Shown here piece by piece: positions 8,425 through 17,664 of a DNA stretch of 56,629 bases. Origin of the DNA: an uncultured Oscillibacter sp. (GTDB lineage Bacteria; Bacillota; Clostridia; Oscillospirales; Oscillospiraceae). The stretch's first letter is position 1, and each line of letters begins with the position of its first letter. The notes under the pieces are model-generated. The model saw only the letters and a program-made list of their open reading frames with translations. It searched no databases and had not been told where the DNA came from. Location: assembly GCA_900770295.1 (NCBI GenBank), contig CAAGJQ010000108.1:1-56629 (forward strand), in the 5' to 3' direction. Both the position numbers and the translations under genes were made by a program.

Positions 8425-9603
8425 ATGGTATCTGCAACAAGTTTGGCCCTGGGAACCTCCCGCTCCTGCATCCGCGAGCTGTTTGAGTACGGACTCAAGC
8501 AGGCTGCCGTCGTAGGCAAGGAGAACGTGTTCGACTACTCCCTCGGCAACCCCTCCATCCCCTCTCCCCCCGAGGTGAACCAGGCCATCGTCTCCATTAT
8601 TCAGGAGATCGACAGTCTGGATATTCACGGCTATACGCCTGCCCCCGGCGCGATGCCCGCCCGCAAGGCCATCGCGGACGATCTGAACGCCCGTTTCCAC
8701 ACCTCCATCCGGGCCGAGAACATCTTCTTCACCTGCGGCGCCGCCCCCGCGCTGATCTCCGTCATCCGGGCCCTGGCCGTGGAGGGCGCCGAGATCATGG
8801 CCATCGCTCCCTTCTTCCCGGAATACCGCCCCTTTACGGAGCAGAACGGCGCGTCCTTTGTGATGGTCCCCGCCGACACCCAGTCCTTCCAGATCTCCAT
8901 GGAGGCCGTGGAGGCCCGCATCACGCCCCATACTCAGGCCGTCATCATCAACTCCCCCAACAACCCCTCCGGCGTGGTCTACACCCGGGATACCCTGTCC
9001 AGCCTGGGCGAGCTGCTGACCCGCAAGAGCGCCGAGTACGGCCACCCCATCTACATCATCGCCGACGAACCCTATCGGGAGCTGGTATATGACGGCGTGG
9101 AGGTTCCCTTCATCCCCACCATCTATCCCAACACCATTGTCTGCTACTCCTACTCCAAGTCCCTGTCCCTGCCCGGTGAGCGCATCGGCTATGTCTGCGT
9201 GCCGGACCAGGTGGAGGACAGCGCCGATGTCTTTGCAGCCGTGGCCGGCGCCGCCCGGGCCATGGGCCATGTCTGCGCCCCCTCTTTGCAGCAGCTGGTG
9301 GTGGCCCGCTGCGCGTCCGTGCGCCCGGACCTGGAGGCCTATGACCGCAACCGCAACGCCCTGTACGACGCCCTGATCTCCTACGGCTACGAGTGCGTCA
9401 AGCCCAACGGCGCCTTCTATATGTTCGTGAAGGCCCCCGGCGGCAGCGCCAAGGCCTTCTCCGACAAGGCCAAGGAGAAAAATCTGCTGCTGGTCCCCGG
9501 CGATGACTTCGGCTGTCCGGAGTTCTTCCGCATCTGCACCTGTGTCTCCTACGATATGATCCAGCGCAGCCTGCCGGTGTTCAAGGAACTGATCCAGGGC
9601 TGA
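8425..9603 (+). CDS. Pyridoxal-phosphate aminotransferase (class I/II)
   Basis: Fold-type I aminotransferase, 392 residues. Visible are the substrate/PLP motifs NSPNNPSGVVY, IADEPYRELVYDG, the PLP-lysine segment SYSKSLSLPGERIGY, and the C-terminal FRICTCVSYDM with the carboxylate-binding arginine. This pattern is common to AspC/alanine-type enzymes of Firmicutes; the amino acid is not predictable. I chose ATG 8425 because AGGAAGG sits 10 bases before it and the residues upstream (from 8347) do not resemble the family. It stands alone between two terminators. Confidence 0.92.
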   Translation: MVSATSLALGTSRSCIRELFEYGLKQAAVVGKENVFDYSLGNPSIPSPPEVNQAIVSIIQEIDSLDIHGYTPAPGAMPARKAIADDLNARFHTSIRAENIFFTCGAAPALISVIRALAVEGAEIMAIAPFFPEYRPFTEQNGASFVMVPADTQSFQISMEAVEARITPHTQAVIINSPNNPSGVVYTRDTLSSLGELLTRKSAEYGHPIYIIADEPYRELVYDGVEVPFIPTIYPNTIVCYSYSKSLSLPGERIGYVCVPDQVEDSADVFAAVAGAARAMGHVCAPSLQQLVVARCASVRPDLEAYDRNRNALYDALISYGYECVKPNGAFYMFVKAPGGSAKAFSDKAKEKNLLLVPGDDFGCPEFFRICTCVSYDMIQRSLPVFKELIQG

Positions 9604-9624
9604 TCTTCTCCCCGAAAAACTTGC

Positions 9625-9661
9625 GAGGCAGATACCCCGAAAAGGGTATCTGCCTCTTTTT
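9625..9661 (+). terminator. Terminator after the aminotransferase
   Basis: Perfect 13-base stem GAGGCAGATACCC (9625-9637) with GGGTATCTGCCTC (9644-9656) and a T5 tail. Confidence 0.92.
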
Positions 9662-9744
9662 GTTTCATTGATTGGAGCAGCGCAGGCTTCCCGCGTGCAT
9701 GCGGCTCTCATCCAAAGTCCCGCGAGAAATATGCCGCCGGTCTC

Positions 9745-12700
9745 TCAGGTTCCGGATGGCGAAGCGGCATCCGTTTTCTGCTTCTCTCCTGCCCGTGGGG
9801 ATTTTTTCTGTTTTTTCTTTCGGAGCTGCCGGACAAGCAGACAGATCACCAGGAAAAGCAGGACCGCCGCCAGCAGCATGAGCGGAAGCATCAAACCTCT
9901 CCGGGCGGACTGGATGCAGAATATTCCGCCGGTGCCGGTCATGTTCAGGATCAGATACTGTCCATTCACTGTGAAGTCCACCTTTTTCCAGGTCCCGTCT
10001 GCCAGCTGCCAGACTTCAGCGGAACCGCCGCCCCGGTTTAAAAGCCGCAGAGGAACCGTATCACTCTCCGTCAGGCCGGTGCCGGTAAGGGTGATCTCCC
10101 AGACGTCGGTCCGCTGGTCCTCTCCCGCCGCCTCAGGCGGCGTCTCTCCGCTGGGCTCTGCGTGAAGGACCGCGTCACCGGTAAAGGACCCCTCCGCCAG
10201 CGCCAGGGCCAGTTTTCCATCCGTCTCCTCGCTGGCCAGCAGGGTCACCAGGGGCTCGTATTCCGCCTCCAGCGTGATGTCGGAGTTCAGCCCGGAGCTG
10301 TCAAACTCCGGCCAGAGGCCGTAATGCCCCTGTTTCTCCGGTACCTCCGGCAGGTCAATCAGGCTCAGATCCTCCCCATACCGGAAGGGGATCCGGGCCA
10401 CTGTCTCGCCGTCAGCCACCAGCGTCAGGGTAAACGAGACGAACTCCGCCGGAACACCGGACATCTGACGCAGTTCCTCAAACGCCACAGGCTCGGCCAG
10501 GCCGGCGTAGCTGATGCCGTCGATACCCGCTGTGCCTGTATCCACAAAGCGGTTGCCCCGCAGCTCTCCATCCTCCAGATCCGCGTCACCGGCGATGGCG
10601 CCTACGCACTCCGTGCCCTCCGCCACCGTAATGATGGCGCAGTTGTCCCGCAGACGGTCTCCCCAGCCGGCGATGCCGCCCACATAACAGGCGCCGGACA
10701 GAACGCACTTGGCGTAGTTCTCCCGCACCGTGGCGTCAGCCCGACCCGCGATGCCGCCCACGTAGTCTCCGCCGGTGCTGGTCACGTCTCCGTAGTTCTG
10801 GCAATTCAGTACCGTCCCCAGGTCCATCCGCCCTGCCAGACCGCCGGCGCAGTCCTTTTTGGCTGTGACCGCGCCCCGGTTCACACTGTTCTGGAGCACC
10901 GCCTTTGTCTCATAGCTACTGCCCAGGGAAAACCGGTCGATATCGTCCTCCGGGTCCAGGTCGTATTCAATGGCCATGGCGCCCACAATGCCGCCCACGT
11001 TCCGGTCGCCCTCCACAGCGCCGGTGTTGCGGCAGTCCGTGATCTTTCCCTGGCGGGTGGCGGCAATGTCCTGGTCGGAGGTGTCCTCGATCAGGTCGGA
11101 GAGTTCTCTGCCGTCCTCTCCGCCCCGGATATCCGTCAGGGCGTCCAGCACCAGGTCAAACACCTTGTTCAGCTGGCTGCTGATGGCCCGCAGGTCCGCC
11201 GCCAGGTCATCCCCGGTCTGCTTCACAGCGTTTTTCAGTTCCTCCAGCTCCCCGGATATGTCCGACAGGGAGCCGTACAGATCATCGCCTGCGTCCCGGA
11301 CCTCGTCTCCCAGGGTGACAAATTCCACCGGGCCGTCCTCCGTCAGGTCGGAGATGGCGTCCCGCAGGGTGTCAAAGGCGTCCTCCAGGGTATCCCCCAT
11401 ATTGGCCGCCAGACGGGACGCCTCCTTCAGCTCCCCGGCAGCGGTCTGGATGCCCGCCAGAATGTCCCGCAGACGGTGCAGGGACTCCCGCAGCTTTTTC
11501 ACGGCGTCATCCACGATGGTCAGCTTTTCCAGCGTCTCCTTCAAATGCTCACGCAGGGACTCCCAGTCCTCCAGCGTCCAGTCGGGAATGGTGGCCGCCG
11601 TCTCCTTGACGGCGTCTCCCGCCTCTGTGAAGTGCCCCGCCAGCTCCTCCAGCGCGTCCAGGACCAGCTCATCCGCTCTTCCGTCCAGCGCCTCCCGCAG
11701 ATGGGCCACCGCCTGACCGGTGATGCGCAGGCTCTCGCCAAAGGCGCCCATGGCCTTGGAGAGCATCTGTAAAGCCAGCTTCGTTCCGGCGGGATTTTCC
11801 TCGATAATGGCTTTCAGCAGCGCCTCCCGGGCCTCTCTCATCTCCCGGATGCTCTCCTCCATGGAGGTCCCCGCGTCTCCCAGCTCCCCGGAGGCATCCT
11901 TGGCGTCCGGGTTCTCCAGGGCGTCAAAGGCGTCCTCCAGCCGGGACGCCAGCTTTTGCAGCTGCCGGGACAGGCTTGAAAAGTCCTCCAGCGCCGGGTC
12001 CATGTCGTCCAGCGCATCGGTGATGGAGGCGCTGAGGGAGTTCACCGCTTCCACATTGTCATCCACGAAATCCGCCGCATGCTCCAGAAGGACCTTGGAG
12101 CTGTCACGGGCGGCGTCGGCAGAGGTGCCGATGCCGGTCAGCCGGACGGAGATGTCATCGCTTCCATTTTCCGCGTGGCTGATGGCCCGGTCCACCAGTG
12201 CGTTCAGCGTGTCCAGCTCTGTCCGCAGCTTTTCCAGCGTGTCGGTGCCGGGGTCCAGCGCCAGATAGGGCTCCGCCTGGCCCACGATGCCGCCCACGTC
12301 CTTGCGGCCGTAGACCGTACCGCTGTTGGCGCAGCCCGCCAGATATCCGGTCTGACGGCCGGCTACGCCGCCCACGTTGTAGCCCACATGGGGATAGCCC
12401 ACGGTGCCGCTGTTGATGCAGCTCTGGATCACGCCGCTGGAATAGCCGGCCACGCCGCCGGTGTCCGTATGGCTGTTCAGGATGGAGAGATCGTCCTCCT
12501 CTCCGCTGTCAGTCAGCCGCTCCAGGGCGTCGCCGGAAGCCAGAGCCTCCAGGTCCACGGTGCTCTCCTGTTCGGACAGGTTGACCCCGGCGGTGTTCTG
12601 GCATTTCAGCAGCACCCCCAGGTTCCGCCCGGCGATGCCGCCGGTGCCGTTTTCACCCTGGATCGCGCCGGCGGCGGTGCATCCGGCGATCTCACCGCTC

Positions 12701-13200
12701 TGCGTATTCCGCCCGGCGATGCCGCCCACGGTGGAATCTCCTTTCACGGTGCCCGTGAAGGAGCAATTCCGGATCGTACCGGCATTGACGCCGGCAATGC
12801 CGCCCACGGTGGAGCGGCTTCCGTCCGGAGCCACGGTCCCGGTAATATGCAGGTCCTGGACCACCGCGCCCTTTTGCAGATAGCGGAAAAAACCCATGTT
12901 GGACCCGCTGGCGGTGATATGTATACCGGAGATGGTGTGGCCCTCCCCCCGGAAGGTGCCGCCAAAGGTCGGGATCGGTGCAAACACCTGCCCGGTCAGA
13001 TCCAGGTCAGCCGTCAATATCACGTTCTTCCCCTGGGACCAGGTGTCCAGTGCGCAGTTTTTCGCGAAGTCCAGCAGGTCCTCCACGGAGGAGATGGTGA
13101 TCTCGTCGGAGGACGCGGCCCAGGCGGCGGGCATGGCCGCGCCGGCCAGCAGCCAGACCGCCAGCAGCAGCGCGGTGAGCTTATGGATTTGCCGTTTCAT
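9745..13200 (-). CDS. Secreted, membrane-anchored GLUG-repeat protein with long helical stalk
   Basis: A 1151-residue exported protein of unknown function. In order: signal peptide (residues 1-28, cleavage likely after AWA); a first block of GLUG-type beta-helix repeats (about 80-308) with recurring VGGIAGRN/GTV units; a long acidic alpha-helical, coiled-coil-like region (about 320-705) with heptad-like Leu/Ala spacing; a second GLUG block (about 718-875); an InlB/immunoglobulin-like beta region (920-1095); one membrane helix (1103-1124); and a Lys/Arg-rich cytoplasmic tail. The helical insert splits a repeat domain in two. The ATG at 13200 lies inside the 3' end of the MMPL gene (20-base overlap), so the two are translationally coupled. 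Inference: an envelope partner of the transporter. No enzyme motif seen. Confidence 0.82.
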   Translation of the reverse strand: MKRQIHKLTALLLAVWLLAGAAMPAAWAASSDEITISSVEDLLDFAKNCALDTWSQGKNVILTADLDLTGQVFAPIPTFGGTFRGEGHTISGIHITASGSNMGFFRYLQKGAVVQDLHITGTVAPDGSRSTVGGIAGVNAGTIRNCSFTGTVKGDSTVGGIAGRNTQSGEIAGCTAAGAIQGENGTGGIAGRNLGVLLKCQNTAGVNLSEQESTVDLEALASGDALERLTDSGEEDDLSILNSHTDTGGVAGYSSGVIQSCINSGTVGYPHVGYNVGGVAGRQTGYLAGCANSGTVYGRKDVGGIVGQAEPYLALDPGTDTLEKLRTELDTLNALVDRAISHAENGSDDISVRLTGIGTSADAARDSSKVLLEHAADFVDDNVEAVNSLSASITDALDDMDPALEDFSSLSRQLQKLASRLEDAFDALENPDAKDASGELGDAGTSMEESIREMREAREALLKAIIEENPAGTKLALQMLSKAMGAFGESLRITGQAVAHLREALDGRADELVLDALEELAGHFTEAGDAVKETAATIPDWTLEDWESLREHLKETLEKLTIVDDAVKKLRESLHRLRDILAGIQTAAGELKEASRLAANMGDTLEDAFDTLRDAISDLTEDGPVEFVTLGDEVRDAGDDLYGSLSDISGELEELKNAVKQTGDDLAADLRAISSQLNKVFDLVLDALTDIRGGEDGRELSDLIEDTSDQDIAATRQGKITDCRNTGAVEGDRNVGGIVGAMAIEYDLDPEDDIDRFSLGSSYETKAVLQNSVNRGAVTAKKDCAGGLAGRMDLGTVLNCQNYGDVTSTGGDYVGGIAGRADATVRENYAKCVLSGACYVGGIAGWGDRLRDNCAIITVAEGTECVGAIAGDADLEDGELRGNRFVDTGTAGIDGISYAGLAEPVAFEELRQMSGVPAEFVSFTLTLVADGETVARIPFRYGEDLSLIDLPEVPEKQGHYGLWPEFDSSGLNSDITLEAEYEPLVTLLASEETDGKLALALAEGSFTGDAVLHAEPSGETPPEAAGEDQRTDVWEITLTGTGLTESDTVPLRLLNRGGGSAEVWQLADGTWKKVDFTVNGQYLILNMTGTGGIFCIQSARRGLMLPLMLLAAVLLFLVICLLVRQLRKKKQKKSPRAGEKQKTDAASPSGT

Positions 13201-15637
13201 GCCGGTCCTCCCCTCTTTCATCTGTGTGGCCCTCGGGCAGCTTTGGGGGCTCCTGGGGCCGTATGGAATCCGCCTCCACGGCGGCGTTGATGGTACCGTA
13301 GACGGTGCCCCGGAAGTCCGCGTCCACCATGCCGGAGACATAGCCACGGACATGGCCGTCCACCCGCATGCTGCCCGTGTGGGTCTGGACAGGCAGGCGG
13401 CTCTTCAGAGTAAAGGCCGTCTTTTCAATGATGATATCTCCCAGCAACAGAATCTGGGGCAAGACGCCCATGACCAGGAAAATGGAGATGACCGTGCCCC
13501 GGCCCAGGCAGACGCCGATGGAGGAGATGGCGGGGTTGGAGGACAGGAAGCCGATCAGGATGCCGGCGGCGGCCAGAATGGTGCCGGAGGTAATGATGGT
13601 GGGGAACGCCTCGTTCAGGGCCTCCACCACGGCCTCCTTGGGCTTTATGGTCTGTTTCAGCTCCATGTAGCGGTTGGCGATGACGATGGCGTAGTCAATG
13701 TTGGCGCCCATCTGGATGGAGCTGACCACCAGATAGCTGAGGAAGAACAGGTTCTGCTGCATCAGATAGGGGAAGGAGAAGTTGATCCACACACTGCCCT
13801 GGATGACCAGGATCAGCAGCACCGGCAGACCGGCGGACTGGAAGGTAAACACCAGCACCAGAATGACGAACACGATGGTCAGGATGCTGATGAGCAGGTT
13901 GTCGTTGCTGAAGGAGGCGGACAGGTCGTAGTCGCTGGTGGAGTTTCCCACCAGCAGGGTGTCCTCCGGATAATACCGCTCCACGACTTTGTGGAGAGTA
14001 TCCAGGAAGTCAAAGGTCTCCTGACTCTCCTCCGGCAGATTCAGCTGAAGGACCAGGCGGCTGTAATGCTCGCCCTTCAGCTGGAGCTGGGCGTCGGTCA
14101 GCTGGCTGTGAAGGTCCTCAATGTCGGCCGTCATATCGTCGTCCAGCGTCACATAGCCCTCCTCCATCTGGTCATAGACGAACAGGAACATATCCAGCAG
14201 CGGCACGCCGTAGCTGTCCACACCGGACACCAGCTGCCCGTAGGTCTCCTGATGGATGGCGTAGGCGGAGTACAGCAGCCGGGCCACCTCGATATCCAGG
14301 TCCGTCAGCTCCGCGAACTGCCGGGGCGTCAGCTTGTCGGTGAGGACATAGCCGTCCATGGCCTCGATATTGGCAAGGCCCGTCACGGAGTCGATCTCCG
14401 GCATGTTCTCCAGCTCCCGCAGGAGGCGGCCCTCCGTCTCATAGTCGCCGGTGGGCACCAGCACCGCCAGGGTGTTGACGCCGCCGAAGGTGCCGTCCAC
14501 CTTCTGCTGGGCGATCTGGGATTCATTCTGGGTATAGGTGCTCAAAGTGGTCATGCCGTACACATAGGGGCACTGATTGGAGAAGATGAAGCCGCCTACC
14601 AGCAGCACCACGAAAATGGGCGGCACGATGTAACGGGTCTTGACCGAGAGACGGCCCCAGGCGGTGATCTTCGGCACGAAATTGCGGTGGTGGGTCTTGT
14701 CGATCAGGCTGCTGAAGCTCATGAGAAGCCCCGGCATCAGCGTGAACACGGACAGCAGGCTCAGCACAATGGACTTCATCAGAACCAGGCCCAGGTCATA
14801 GCCGATGCGGAACTGCATGAAGCACATGGCGCCCAGGCCCGACAGCGTGGTCAGGGAGCTGCCGGAGATCTCGGGGATGGCCTTGCTCAGGGCAGTGATG
14901 ACTGCCTCCCGGGCCCCCAGATGCTCCCGCTCCTCGGTATAGCGGTGGCAGAGGATGATGGCATAGTCGATGGCCAACGCCAGCTGCAAAACAACCGCCA
15001 CGGAGTTGGAGACAAAAGAGATCTCCCCGAACAGGAAGTTGGTGCCCTTGTTCAGCAGGGCCGCCATGCCGAAGGTCATCAGCAGCACGGGGATCTCCAT
15101 ATAGGTCTGAGAGGTAAACAGCAGCACCAGCAGAATGATGACCACGGCGATGAGCATGACTACCTGCATCTCTGAATCCAGACTGGCGGAGTCATCCGAT
15201 CCGGTGTCTCCGGTAATATAGACGTCATAGCCCTCCAGAGTCTCCTTCACCCTGTCCAGCGCGTCCAGGCTCACCTGGTCATCGGCCTCGCCGTCATAGG
15301 TGACGGAAAACAGGGCGGCTCCATCCTTGTAATGGTCCTCCGTGTCATCGAATTCCACGGATTTCACGCCCTCCAGAGCCTCCAGCTGGTCCGCCAGTTC
15401 CTCTGCGCGGGCACAGGTGATGTTGTCCACCATGACCCGGTTTGTGCCGAAGGTCACAAACTCCTCGTCCATGGCGGTCAGGCCCTGCCGGGTCTCCGTC
15501 TCCTCCGGCAGATAGTCGGTCAGATCGTCGTCCACCGATACCCATCCGCTGGAAAACACGCAGAAAATGGCAAGGCCAATATATAAAAGGTAAAACGCCT
15601 TCCGTTTATCCACAATAAAAGCGGCAAGCCGTTCCAT
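13181..15637 (-). CDS. MMPL/RND-family transporter
   Basis: Large membrane exporter, 818 residues, with the duplicated MMPL layout: TM1, an extracytoplasmic domain (about 35-155), TM2-6, a second domain (about 380-590), TM7-12. Each half has the conserved Asp-Tyr pair in a membrane helix (LAIDYAIILCHRY and GANIDYAIVIANRY) thought to carry protons in MmpL proteins. Such proteins export lipids, glycolipids or hydrophobic molecules; the substrate is unknown. After the last helix is an unusual cytosolic tail with a G-x-V repeat (VDGHVRGYVSG, FRGTVYG). I chose ATG 15637 because family homology begins at MERLAAFIVDKRKA; upstream codons are not family-like. Its stop overlaps the GLUG gene. Confidence 0.92.
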   Translation of the reverse strand: MERLAAFIVDKRKAFYLLYIGLAIFCVFSSGWVSVDDDLTDYLPEETETRQGLTAMDEEFVTFGTNRVMVDNITCARAEELADQLEALEGVKSVEFDDTEDHYKDGAALFSVTYDGEADDQVSLDALDRVKETLEGYDVYITGDTGSDDSASLDSEMQVVMLIAVVIILLVLLFTSQTYMEIPVLLMTFGMAALLNKGTNFLFGEISFVSNSVAVVLQLALAIDYAIILCHRYTEEREHLGAREAVITALSKAIPEISGSSLTTLSGLGAMCFMQFRIGYDLGLVLMKSIVLSLLSVFTLMPGLLMSFSSLIDKTHHRNFVPKITAWGRLSVKTRYIVPPIFVVLLVGGFIFSNQCPYVYGMTTLSTYTQNESQIAQQKVDGTFGGVNTLAVLVPTGDYETEGRLLRELENMPEIDSVTGLANIEAMDGYVLTDKLTPRQFAELTDLDIEVARLLYSAYAIHQETYGQLVSGVDSYGVPLLDMFLFVYDQMEEGYVTLDDDMTADIEDLHSQLTDAQLQLKGEHYSRLVLQLNLPEESQETFDFLDTLHKVVERYYPEDTLLVGNSTSDYDLSASFSNDNLLISILTIVFVILVLVFTFQSAGLPVLLILVIQGSVWINFSFPYLMQQNLFFLSYLVVSSIQMGANIDYAIVIANRYMELKQTIKPKEAVVEALNEAFPTIITSGTILAAAGILIGFLSSNPAISSIGVCLGRGTVISIFLVMGVLPQILLLGDIIIEKTAFTLKSRLPVQTHTGSMRVDGHVRGYVSGMVDADFRGTVYGTINAAVEADSIRPQEPPKLPEGHTDERGEDRHETANP

Positions 15638-15744
15638 GGGATTCTGTTTTTCCTCCCGGTCCTGCTTTGTACTGCTCAAGGCCAAGCTCCTCTCTGATCC
15701 AGATAAGCGGAGCATTCTCTCCGCATCTCCAAATTGGCGTTGTT

Positions 15745-15797
15745 ATTATATGGTCCACCCCCTGTTCAAAACAACGGACATCTTTTTTCAAATGTCC
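15745..15797 (-). promoter_or_regulatory. MMPL operon promoter with adjacent inverted repeat
   Basis: On the minus strand TTGTTT (15769-15774), 18-base spacer, perfect TATAAT (15745-15750). Just upstream is GGACAT-N10-ATGTCC (15776-15797), a dyad of the size bound by TetR-type repressors. No regulator gene is adjacent. Confidence 0.6.
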
Positions 15798-15884
15798 AAA
15801 AACAGCGGATTTTCCATATTTTTTACAGTTTGGAAACATTTGCGTCCTGCCATTCGGTCAGCGTGGTCCGGCTTGACCGCGCAG

Positions 15885-15916
15885 AAAAAATCCGGAGGAC
15901 GCGCCTCCGGATTTTT
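15885..15916 (-). terminator. Terminator after NCS2 permease
   Basis: TCCGGAGG (15891-15898) with CCTCCGGA (15904-15911), flanked by A6 and T5, so it can work in both directions. Confidence 0.9.
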
Positions 15917-15917
15917 C

Positions 15918-17279
15918 TCAATTCTCATGTTTTTCTCTCGGCAGAAGCAGGTTCAGCAGCACCGCCATCAGTGTGGCGATCACCACGGGGGACTTGCCGA
16001 AGATCATGGTCACCGCCTCCGGGAACTGGCTCAAAGCCGCGCTGGCCTGGGAGATGCCCACGCCCAGTGCCGCAGACAGGCCCACAATGGTGGTGTTCCG
16101 GGCCGTCAGGTCCTGAGAGGCGATCAGCTTCATACCCGTCATGGCAATGGTGGAGAATACGGTGATGGTGGCTCCGCCCAGTACGCACTGCGGGATGGTC
16201 GTCAGCACCGCCGCGAATTTGGGCGACACGCCTGCCAGCAGCAAAAATCCGCCGGCAAAGGCGAACACCGTCCGGTTCACCACCTTGTTAGTGGTGACGA
16301 TGCCCACATTCTGGGAATAGGTCGCCGTGGGCAGACCGCCGAAGAGGGCCGCCAGGATATTGCTGACGCCATAGGCGATAATACCGCCCTGAAGCTCCTG
16401 GTCCGTGGGGTCCCGGTCCAGGCCGCCCACGGTGGTGGCGGTAAAGTCACCGATGGCCTGGATGGAGTTGATGGCGAACAGCAGTCCCACCGCGATGCAG
16501 CTGGACACATCGAAGGTAACGCCGAAATGCAGGAAGCGGGGCAGAGAGAACCAGGCCGCCTCCCCCACATCCGCAAAGCTCACCATGCCGAAGCTCATGG
16601 CCACGACATAGCCGAAGAGCATGCCCAGCAGAATGGATGCCAGCTTGCAGATGCCCTTTCCATAGTGATTCAGGATCATGACAGCCGTCAGCGTCAGTGC
16701 CGCCACCAGCCAGTTCTGCCAGGAGCCGTATACCAACGCGCTGGACAGGCCCTTGGCCGCCACGGCCTCCGCCGTGTTGCCGGTGCCGCCGGCCATGTAG
16801 TTGATGGCCGTGGGATAGAGGGACAGGCCGATGGTGAACACCACCGTGCCTGTAATGACGGGTGGGAACAGCGTCCGGATCTGCTTGACAAACACGCCCA
16901 CGATCACCGCCACAATGCCGCCGACGATCATGGCGCCGGCAATTGCGGAGATCCCCCCGCCGGAGGAGGCGATAGCCTGCATACTGGGCACGTAGGCGAA
17001 GCTGACGCCCAGAATCACCGGCAGGCCGGAGCCAAACCGCTTCCCGATGGGAAACAGCTGCAAAAAGGTGGACACGGCCGACATCACCAGAGAGGCCTGG
17101 ATCAGCAGGACCCGGTCCTCCTGGCCGAGGCCGACGGCCTCCGAAATGATGATAGCCGGAGTCACGCAACCAACGATCATGGCTACCAGGTGCTGAAGTG
17201 CCAGAGATACCGAAATGCCAAGGGGCGGGACGCCGTGAAACCGGAACAGCAGGTCCCCGCGGGACGTCTGGGTCTCCAT
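15918..17279 (-). CDS. NCS2-family nucleobase permease (xanthine/uracil type)
   Basis: Proton or sodium symporter for a purine or pyrimidine, 453 residues with about 14 membrane segments. NCS2 features are the start RFHGVPPLGISVSLALQHLVAM, LPVILGVSFAYVP, the half-membrane TM segments with FTIGLSLYPTAINYM, and FGGLPTATYSQNVG, a conserved NCS2 signature. Resemblance is greater to the xanthine/urate branch than to UraA, so purine transport is likelier. ATG 17279 is 8 bases after AAAGGAGA; a TTG six bases further upstream is too close to that site. Single-gene unit with its own promoter and terminator; no purine riboswitch could be found in its leader. Confidence 0.92.
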   Translation of the reverse strand: METQTSRGDLLFRFHGVPPLGISVSLALQHLVAMIVGCVTPAIIISEAVGLGQEDRVLLIQASLVMSAVSTFLQLFPIGKRFGSGLPVILGVSFAYVPSMQAIASSGGGISAIAGAMIVGGIVAVIVGVFVKQIRTLFPPVITGTVVFTIGLSLYPTAINYMAGGTGNTAEAVAAKGLSSALVYGSWQNWLVAALTLTAVMILNHYGKGICKLASILLGMLFGYVVAMSFGMVSFADVGEAAWFSLPRFLHFGVTFDVSSCIAVGLLFAINSIQAIGDFTATTVGGLDRDPTDQELQGGIIAYGVSNILAALFGGLPTATYSQNVGIVTTNKVVNRTVFAFAGGFLLLAGVSPKFAAVLTTIPQCVLGGATITVFSTIAMTGMKLIASQDLTARNTTIVGLSAALGVGISQASAALSQFPEAVTMIFGKSPVVIATLMAVLLNLLLPREKHEN

Positions 17280-17340
17280 GGACAAGTTCTCCTTTCAGTG
17301 GGAGGGCGGAGCCACTCCGCAGTTGTTTGTTCACTTATCC

Positions 17341-17382
17341 AGTATAATACAAAATTTCAGAAAAGCAAACAAAATTTTTGTT
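17341..17382 (-). promoter_or_regulatory. NCS2 permease promoter with overlapping dyad
   Basis: Minus strand TTGCTT (17363-17368), 16-base spacer, TATACT (17341-17346). The dyad AACAAAA-T-TTTTGTT (17368-17382) touches the -35 box and is a candidate operator. The remainder of the 385-base gap (17280-17664) holds a small GCGGAG/CTCCGC hairpin at the ribosome site, AT-rich DNA without a gene, and the abgB terminator. Confidence 0.55.
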
Positions 17383-17565
17383 AGTTTTGACATTCTCACC
17401 AGAGCTGACTGTTGTCCTCCCGCCGTTTTCTGCGCAGTCCTCACTTTTTGTTACACACGTCAAATTTTTATGTTTAAATTTAATATTTTGCACAACTTTT
17501 CATCATTCACCTGCCTGTGGGAAAACGGGACATCCATTTTATGACAGCAGCAAGAAACTTTTCAG

Positions 17566-17595
17566 AAAAAACGACCGCTGACGCGGTCGTTTTTT
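17566..17595 (-). terminator. Terminator of the amino-acid ABC/abgB operon
   Basis: ACGACCGC (17571-17578), loop TGAC, GCGGTCGT (17583-17590), flanked by A5 and T5 on both sides. Confidence 0.9.
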
Positions 17596-17664
17596 ACAGT
17601 GCATATGTCTTACGCAGTCCCCACGTTTTTCCGCAGGCACTTTTTCATGATGTGATCCGGCCTC

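Noticed and set aside
17280..17565. Looked for a purine riboswitch before the NCS2 permease
   Set aside because: None of the conserved purine-aptamer segments are present on the minus strand; only a promoter, a dyad and a small hairpin.
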